Origin: a virus
DNA length: 32,625 bases
IMG/VR virus record: IMGVR_UViG_3300046750_000103
Location: 1 to 32,625 of that record
Reading direction: 5' to 3' (one strand)
A model generated the notes under the pieces. The model worked only from the letters and a program-made list of their open reading frames with translations. It was not told the origin of the DNA and made no database searches. Below, one piece after another: positions 29,201 through 32,625 of the stretch. Numbering within the stretch: position 1 is the first letter of the stretch; each line of letters starts with the position of its first letter. The position numbers were made by a program, and so were the translations under genes.

Positions 29201-31056
29201 ATATCGGTAATGATACTACAGGTTCAGCAGCAAGTGATGGAGCAAGTATAGGATTTTTTACAGGTCAATCTTCTTTACAAATTGTTAATAGAGAAAATAA
29301 TGATATAGTTTTCTCCTCTAATAATACAGAAAGATTTAGAATAGATGCTAATGGTGGTATTTATAATTCAGATTCTAATGCTCCAAATAGAAATACTTTT
29401 TATGGTAGAACTGCAGGATATAGCTTAACAACTGGTCAATTTAATACAATTTTTGGTGGCGATGCAGGTGGTGCTATAACCACTGGACTTGGAAACAATT
29501 ATTTTGGATGTTTTGCAGGTCGTTATAATACTACAGGAGATTATAATGTTGCAATAGGAGAAGAAGCATTAATGGGTTTAACCGTAGGAAATGCTAATAT
29601 TGCAATAGGAAGAGCAGCAGGTACTTTAGGAGACTTTAGCGAAACTGTATTTATTGGAGCATTAGCAGGGTATCAAAACACTCAAGGTGCTACAGTAGGA
29701 ATAGGAAACGAAGCATTAAAAAATAATACAGGAATTCAAAATACAGCAGTAGGACATAGAAATTTAATAAATAATACATCTGGTGCAAGAAATACTGCTT
29801 TAGGTTTTAGAAGTTTAGATACAAATGTATCAGGAAATGATAATACTGCAATAGGTAACGAAGCTTTAAGAAATTCAACAGGCTCAAGAAATACTGCAGT
29901 TGGGGATAGGGCTTTATTAGATAATACAGATGGTTCTTATAATACTGCAGTAGGTATGGCAGCTTTAAAAGCAGTTACAAGTGGAACTTTTAATGTGGGT
30001 ATAGGTTATGATGCTTATCAATTAGTTACAACAAGTTCATATAATACAGGTGTGGGAACTTCTACAGGTACTTACCAAACAGGAAACTACAATACATCTG
30101 TTGGTTATAATTCTAATTTTGGTGTTAATGGTCAATCTTCTGGAGACTATAATACAATGGTAGGTTACTGGGCAGGTAAGGAAAATAAAGCAGAAAACAA
30201 TACTTGTTTAGGTGCTTTATCAGGAAGATTTATAAGTACAGGAACACAAAACACTATTGTAGGTTCTCAGGCGTGTGATAATAATGCTATTACTGGTTCT
30301 GAAAATGTGGTTCTTGGTTTTGCTGCAGCACAAAAATTAACCTCTGGCGCAGAAAATACCATACTTGGCGCAGCAGCAGGATTAGTTGGAATATTTACTG
30401 GAAGTAATAATGTTTTAGTTGGTAGGCGTGCAGGTTATTATATAAATAGTGGTCATACAAATACAATCGTTGGTCATCAAGCAGGTTATGCAGTAACAAC
30501 TGGATATAACAATACTATTATTGGAAAAAATGCAGCTTCTGCTATGACAACTGGCGCACAAAATGTTATGATAGGTATATCTGTTCAAGCAGTGAATGCT
30601 ACTAATAATAATTCTATTGTAATAGGGTCAGGAAATGAAGTTGGTAAAGGTAGTAATACAGGATTTATTTCTGCAAATGGTGGTTCAATTTTTCAAGGAG
30701 ACAACAATACAACTTGGTCAACAACTTCTGATGAAAGAATAAAAAAGAATATTATAGATAATAATAAAGGATTAGAGTTTATTAATAAAATTCAAATAAG
30801 AAACTTTGAATATAGAACAGAAGAAGAAATTACAGATTTTGAAAATCCAAAAGGTGCAGTAATAAAAAAACAAGGTGTTCAATTAGGTGTAATCGCTCAA
30901 GAAATTGAAAAAGTTTTACCTGAATTAGTTGAAGAACAAACAACAGGAGTTAAAACTGTAAATTCTGATAATTTAACTTGGTATTTAATTAATGCAGTTA
31001 AAGAATTAAAAGCAGAAGTAGATTTGTTAAAGAAAGAATGTAAATGTAAAAATTAG
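26257..31056 (+). CDS. Tail fibre with YadA-like repeats and S74 chaperone
   Basis: The 1599-residue protein is the largest of the genome. It opens with a short adhesion domain and three imperfect 80-residue repeats (about residues 107-346) containing AGDNSTK(V/I)ATTSYVDT. A Gly/Thr/Val/Asn/Asp-rich TGNVTGDVTGDLTGN stretch follows, then a long β-rich shaft. From about residue 1044 to 1462 there are roughly 20 repeats of the type NTAIGNEALxNxTGSxNTAVG, the left-handed roll seen in YadA heads. The end carries a peptidase S74 chaperone with TSDERIKKNI (likely cleavage at Ser1491), QLGVIAQEIEKVLPELV and a C-terminal coiled coil. It trimerises, is self-processed, and binds the host surface. Confidence 0.85.
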   Translation: MASLFNTRISDTYSGLIKTIDNAALTASLKELTDGSGLSSGLYMNNAGDFKVTAILEFGSLKDTGENIIISKFVDAADGIGNNDNDTTIPTTAAIIDYVAAQITIEDLDFTGDTGSGQIDLDSQIFSIGGTTNEITTVASGQSLTLSLDSTGVNLPDNSTAITQTAGDNSTKIATTSYVDTLDAASDLDFSGDSGTGDVNLNTQTFAVTGTANQIESTASNQGLSLQFPSAGITLPNGSVATTQSAGDNSTKVATTSYVDTLDAASDLDITDGTNTGDVNLNTQSLSILGTTNEIDSVVSGQSVTLGLPNQINVNVQGNLTGNVTGDVTGDLTGNSAGTHTGAVIGNVTGNVTGDVTGDLTGNADTATAWETARDLSLTGQATGTISSVDGTNNVSGAVTLDNNSVTGKVLTGLTSPSASSVLATDTIVEGFGKLQSQVNGLAGGLRFMGSWDADTNSPVLGSGGGEAAAGTTTATTANKLVDSSASFTSTVTVGDQVVNQVDGQTALVSNVDSDTTLSLDADIMLTGEAYTIDNSPFITQGHYYVVSVGGTTTLNGVSNWTIGDWVIAGANNQWTKLDHSQVDGTGTTGNLTKWSSTSVIADSIVSESGSAITVDGSLSTNTNLSSTGNFAVNTDKFTVAASSGNTAFTGDLAINTNKFTVNATSGNTLVAGDITSGGNILLNGGVLYKNSGSIEIKAENIRIKGVTTNENLAGFYENGSVELFYDNVQKFETTSTGVSVTGDGIFTNSGTFGNDVFVAQNKGIFFNGASDFSSGIAGTSAGQGVRIFAGGSAKVTIDSSGNSTFAGNVTSTGFILATNSAPILEARSTSGTQNSSLILTNIATLVGTAAEGLKLYYSGSTGNTFLDSYYSTGSINFRTKVSSTPITALSISADGNSTFAGDVEIRSGNKLILQRPNNAVATEISTDSTGAMILNSINDEGFFFNNSGTNAFKLDPINATFTGNVTAPELRLQASGTTYLNIGNDTTGSAASDGASIGFFTGQSSLQIVNRENNDIVFSSNNTERFRIDANGGIYNSDSNAPNRNTFYGRTAGYSLTTGQFNTIFGGDAGGAITTGLGNNYFGCFAGRYNTTGDYNVAIGEEALMGLTVGNANIAIGRAAGTLGDFSETVFIGALAGYQNTQGATVGIGNEALKNNTGIQNTAVGHRNLINNTSGARNTALGFRSLDTNVSGNDNTAIGNEALRNSTGSRNTAVGDRALLDNTDGSYNTAVGMAALKAVTSGTFNVGIGYDAYQLVTTSSYNTGVGTSTGTYQTGNYNTSVGYNSNFGVNGQSSGDYNTMVGYWAGKENKAENNTCLGALSGRFISTGTQNTIVGSQACDNNAITGSENVVLGFAAAQKLTSGAENTILGAAAGLVGIFTGSNNVLVGRRAGYYINSGHTNTIVGHQAGYAVTTGYNNTIIGKNAASAMTTGAQNVMIGISVQAVNATNNNSIVIGSGNEVGKGSNTGFISANGGSIFQGDNNTTWSTTSDERIKKNIIDNNKGLEFINKIQIRNFEYRTEEEITDFENPKGAVIKKQGVQLGVIAQEIEKVLPELVEEQTTGVKTVNSDNLTWYLINAVKELKAEVDLLKKECKCKN
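26575..27294 (+). repeat. Three 240-bp tandem repeats within the fibre gene
   Basis: Units start near 26575, 26815 and 27055 (240 bases, 80 codons, each beginning with a DLD-type segment), and each encodes DL(D/E)-F-x-G-(D)-x-G-T-G-(x)-(V/I)-N-L-N-T-Q then TTSYVDTLDAASDL. The sequences have diverged in DNA and amino acids, so the duplication is old. They probably modulate shaft length. Confidence 0.6.
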
Positions 31057-31088
31057 TATATTTATATCTTAATCATAAAATTAATAAA

Positions 31089-31325
31089 ATGTCAAAAATT
31101 ACAAAAGAAGAATTAAAAGATTTACAAGAATCAACAAGTAGAATCAATGCTATTAGACACGACATCGGTTTATTAAGTACACAAGTACATAGTTTAAACC
31201 ATTTGCACGTTGAAGAAATTTCTAAACAAGAAGAACTTAAAAAAGGTTTAGAAGAAAATTACGGTAAAATAAACATAGATTTAAAAGACGGTTCTTACGA
31301 GATTATAGAAGAAGAAACTAAATAA
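31089..31325 (+). CDS. Coiled-coil protein, 78 aa, unknown function
   Basis: The product starts MSKITKEELKDLQESTSRIN and is a single long helix with a repeated hydrophobic pattern (INAIRHDIGLLSTQVHSLNH), then an acidic end. Comparable short coiled-coil proteins lie between fibre and lysis genes of marine phages, with unassigned function. It could be a minor virion component or lysis-timing factor. Confidence 0.5.
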   Translation: MSKITKEELKDLQESTSRINAIRHDIGLLSTQVHSLNHLHVEEISKQEELKKGLEENYGKINIDLKDGSYEIIEEETK

Positions 31326-31330
31326 TAATA

Positions 31331-31501
31331 ATGAGCATACAGGATATGAAATTATATGCAATGAATTTTTCAGCGTTCACGTTGAGTTTTACTAATATTG
31401 ATATGGTATTAAAAATCATATTGCTTGTAGTTACTATCCTGTACACAACTCATAAATGGTATTTAATGTATGAAAAAAATAAGCGAAAACATAAGCTATA
31501 A
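31331..31501 (+). CDS. Small one-TM protein, holin-like, 56 aa
   Basis: A 56-codon frame starts MSIQDMKLYAMNFSAFTLSF. It has one membrane helix at about residues 25-40 (MVLKIILLVVTILYTT) and ends in a basic tail WYLMYEKNKRKHKL. It overlaps the endolysin start by 32 bases. Similar short proteins immediately upstream of M15 endolysins are frequent in marine phages. A pinholin or holin-like role is inferred from position and topology. Confidence 0.55.
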   Translation: MSIQDMKLYAMNFSAFTLSFTNIDMVLKIILLVVTILYTTHKWYLMYEKNKRKHKL

Positions 31502-31940
31502 GGAAGCAGTACGTTCCGAAACAGCAAAGCGTTTAGGCATATCTAATAAGCCTAAAAAAGAACATATTGAAAATATGGAGTTAATAGCTGAAAAAATATT
31601 CCAACCATTAAGAGAATGGGTAGAACACCCTATTAGAATAAACAGCTTTTATAGGTCAGAAGAATTAAACTCAAGAATTGGTGGTGCTATTTCATCTGCT
31701 CATAAAGAAGGTTTAGCGATAGATTTAGATTCTTTAGGGGGTAAAACTAATCTTGAAATGTTTCATTACATAAAAGACAATTTAGATTATGATATTTTAA
31801 TTAACGAATATCCAAATGAAGAAGGCGAACCAAAGTGGATTCACGTTAGTTGGAATAAAAAGAAAAACAGAAAACAAGTTTTAGAAATAAAACGCAAAGG
31901 CAGGTACTATACATATACAGGGTGTAAAGGCTGCAAATGA
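31470..31940 (+). CDS. M15 family peptidase (endolysin)
   Basis: The 156-residue enzyme matches the D-Ala-D-Ala carboxypeptidase/endopeptidase M15A pattern. A helical N-terminus is followed by SFYRSEELNSRIGGA. The first zinc motif is SAHKEGLAIDLD with H78 and D85 (H-x6-D). WIHVSW with H125 supplies the third ligand, and an acid in EEGEP before it would be the general base. It cleaves peptidoglycan cross-links. No signal peptide is visible, so a holin must release it. The tail (VLEIKRKGRYYTYTGCKGCK) is basic with two cysteines. It overlaps the holin-like gene before it. Confidence 0.85.
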   Translation: MKKISENISYKEAVRSETAKRLGISNKPKKEHIENMELIAEKIFQPLREWVEHPIRINSFYRSEELNSRIGGAISSAHKEGLAIDLDSLGGKTNLEMFHYIKDNLDYDILINEYPNEEGEPKWIHVSWNKKKNRKQVLEIKRKGRYYTYTGCKGCK

Positions 31941-32098
31941 AAAAAATAGAGTTTGCTATTATAGAAAGGTTTGCTTTAGGTATTTTAATAGGTTTTAGTT
32001 ATTTACCAGAAGATGAAAGTAGTGATTTTAGCGAACTAAACATTTATGTAATATTTATTGTATTACATTTTAAATTTTATAATAATGCCGATACCTAA
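31937..32098 (+). CDS. Small hydrophobic protein, 53 aa (second copy)
   Basis: Second copy of the frame at 283-444, overlapping the endolysin stop as ATGA. Two substitutions separate the copies: a silent one in codon 32 and N52 to D in the region overlapping the next gene. Confidence 0.5.
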   Translation: MKKIEFAIIERFALGILIGFSYLPEDESSDFSELNIYVIFIVLHFKFYNNADT

Positions 32099-32522
32099 AA
32101 AGAAACAAGGAGAAAAACAAAAAGACTATATGATGAGATGCGTACCTCAATTAATGAAGTACCATCCTGAAAAACAAGCTGTAGCTATTTGTTATAAATC
32201 TTTTAAAGGTTCTGTAGAATTAGAATCATATAATGACTACCCACAAGGTGCAAAAAACAATGCAAAAAGAGCAATAGCATTTAAAGAAAAAAATGGTTCT
32301 AAATGTGGAACACAAGTTGGCTGGACTCGTGCAAGACAATTAGCAGATGGTAAAAACATAACAAGAGACACAATATCTCGTATGGCTTCGTTTAAGAGAC
32401 ATCAACAACACAAAGACGTTCCATATACAGAAGGATGTGGAGGTTTAATGTGGGATGCTTGGGGAGGTTCTGCAGGTGTTAATTGGGCAATAAGTAAACT
32501 AAAACAAATAGACAAAAAATAA
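32085..32522 (+). CDS. Conserved phage protein, 145 aa (second copy)
   Basis: Second copy of the 431-868 gene with the ATG at 32085. All but one of the encoded residues are unchanged (Ala to Ser before RMASF); 13 bases differ, mostly at third positions. This is the pattern of two natural variants under purifying selection rather than of read errors. Confidence 0.75.
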   Translation: MPIPKKKQGEKQKDYMMRCVPQLMKYHPEKQAVAICYKSFKGSVELESYNDYPQGAKNNAKRAIAFKEKNGSKCGTQVGWTRARQLADGKNITRDTISRMASFKRHQQHKDVPYTEGCGGLMWDAWGGSAGVNWAISKLKQIDKK

Positions 32523-32625
32523 ATGGCAACAAAGATTAGTGAAGACACAAACGTACAATTAGATTTAAAAACTATTGGTATTATAATAGCAGGAACAATA
32601 TCACTTGCGAGTATGTGGTTTACTT
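32523..32625 (+). CDS. Membrane coiled-coil protein, 3'-truncated copy
   Basis: First 34 codons of the gene at 869-1177, cut by the window end within the membrane helix. One silent base differs (892 in left-copy coordinates). Confidence 0.85.
   Translation, partial: MATKISEDTNVQLDLKTIGIIIAGTISLASMWFT

Larger units (their letters stand above)
31655..32625. repeat. Right copy of the terminal overlap
   Basis: This is the 971-base partner of bases 1-971. Fourteen of the fifteen substitutions relative to the left copy are silent in the main reading frames; the exception pair (722 and 724) changes one codon from Ala to Ser. Seven changes cluster in 13 bases (left-copy coordinates 715-727). The unit genome is therefore 31,654 bp. 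Confidence 0.95.

Noticed and set aside
1-32625. tRNA genes, CRISPR arrays, integrase or attachment sites
   Set aside because: I saw no cloverleaf-like segments, no spaced direct repeats, and no recombinase or repressor gene. A scan with a covariance model would be needed to exclude degenerate tRNAs.

Overview
This window is one complete, circularly closed genome of a tailed bacteriophage (about 31.65 kb unit length) plus a 971-base overlap: bases 1-971 recur at 31655-32625 with 15 substitutions. Every gene I can support is on the + strand. The host is most likely an aquatic, probably marine, member of Flavobacteriia/Bacteroidota. The DNA is AT-rich. Start codons mostly lack Shine-Dalgarno sequences and sit in AAATTATG-like contexts. 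Some promoters resemble the Bacteroidota -33 TTTG / -7 TAnnTTTG type, and many proteins belong to families I associate with flavobacterial phages. A tape-measure gene, a tail-tube gene and a frameshifted tail chaperone indicate a long, non-contractile tail (siphovirus). I see no integrase, excisionase or repressor, so a lytic life style is likely.

Layout. (1) 31331-2349 across the circle junction is the lysis region: small membrane protein, M15 peptidase endolysin, a conserved phage protein, a membrane-anchored coiled coil, a secreted thioredoxin-fold protein, a lipoprotein and a 3-TM holin. (2) 2350-2513 is non-coding and holds an RNA candidate and a perfect 21-nt polypyrimidine mirror repeat. 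(3) 2514-10004 is the early/replication region: zinc ribbon, NinG-like nuclease, putative annealing protein, SSB, RecA/RepA-like ATPase, ECF-like sigma factor, two PD-(D/E)XK-fold proteins, a FEN-type 5' exonuclease, a GIY-YIG protein, a DnaA-domain-IV-like protein and a MazG/Nmad1-like protein. No DNA polymerase, primase or RNA polymerase is present. (4) 10060-12904 holds the terminase genes and a run of very small proteins. (5) 12996-20053 is the tail module: chaperone with -1 frameshift, neck and tail proteins, two large tail proteins and tape measure. (6) 20089-26181 is the head module: XkdF-like protease, scaffold, major capsid, tail tube, portal and adaptor. (7) 26257-31056 is a 1599-residue fibre with YadA-like repeats and a C-terminal S74 chaperone.

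The regulatory layer is the most interesting part. Four early sites share TTATTAAAYATTTTGT followed 19 nt later by a TA-rich -7 element. Two of these sites lead into self-contained one-gene cassettes that share a 5' hairpin with a compensatory base change and end in similar terminators. Five sites in the terminase, tail and head regions share a different bipartite motif, YAAAAW-N12-ACGTTATATA, usually 3-7 nt before the start codon. This looks like a phage-specific late promoter, possibly read by the phage-encoded sigma factor and possibly giving leaderless mRNAs.
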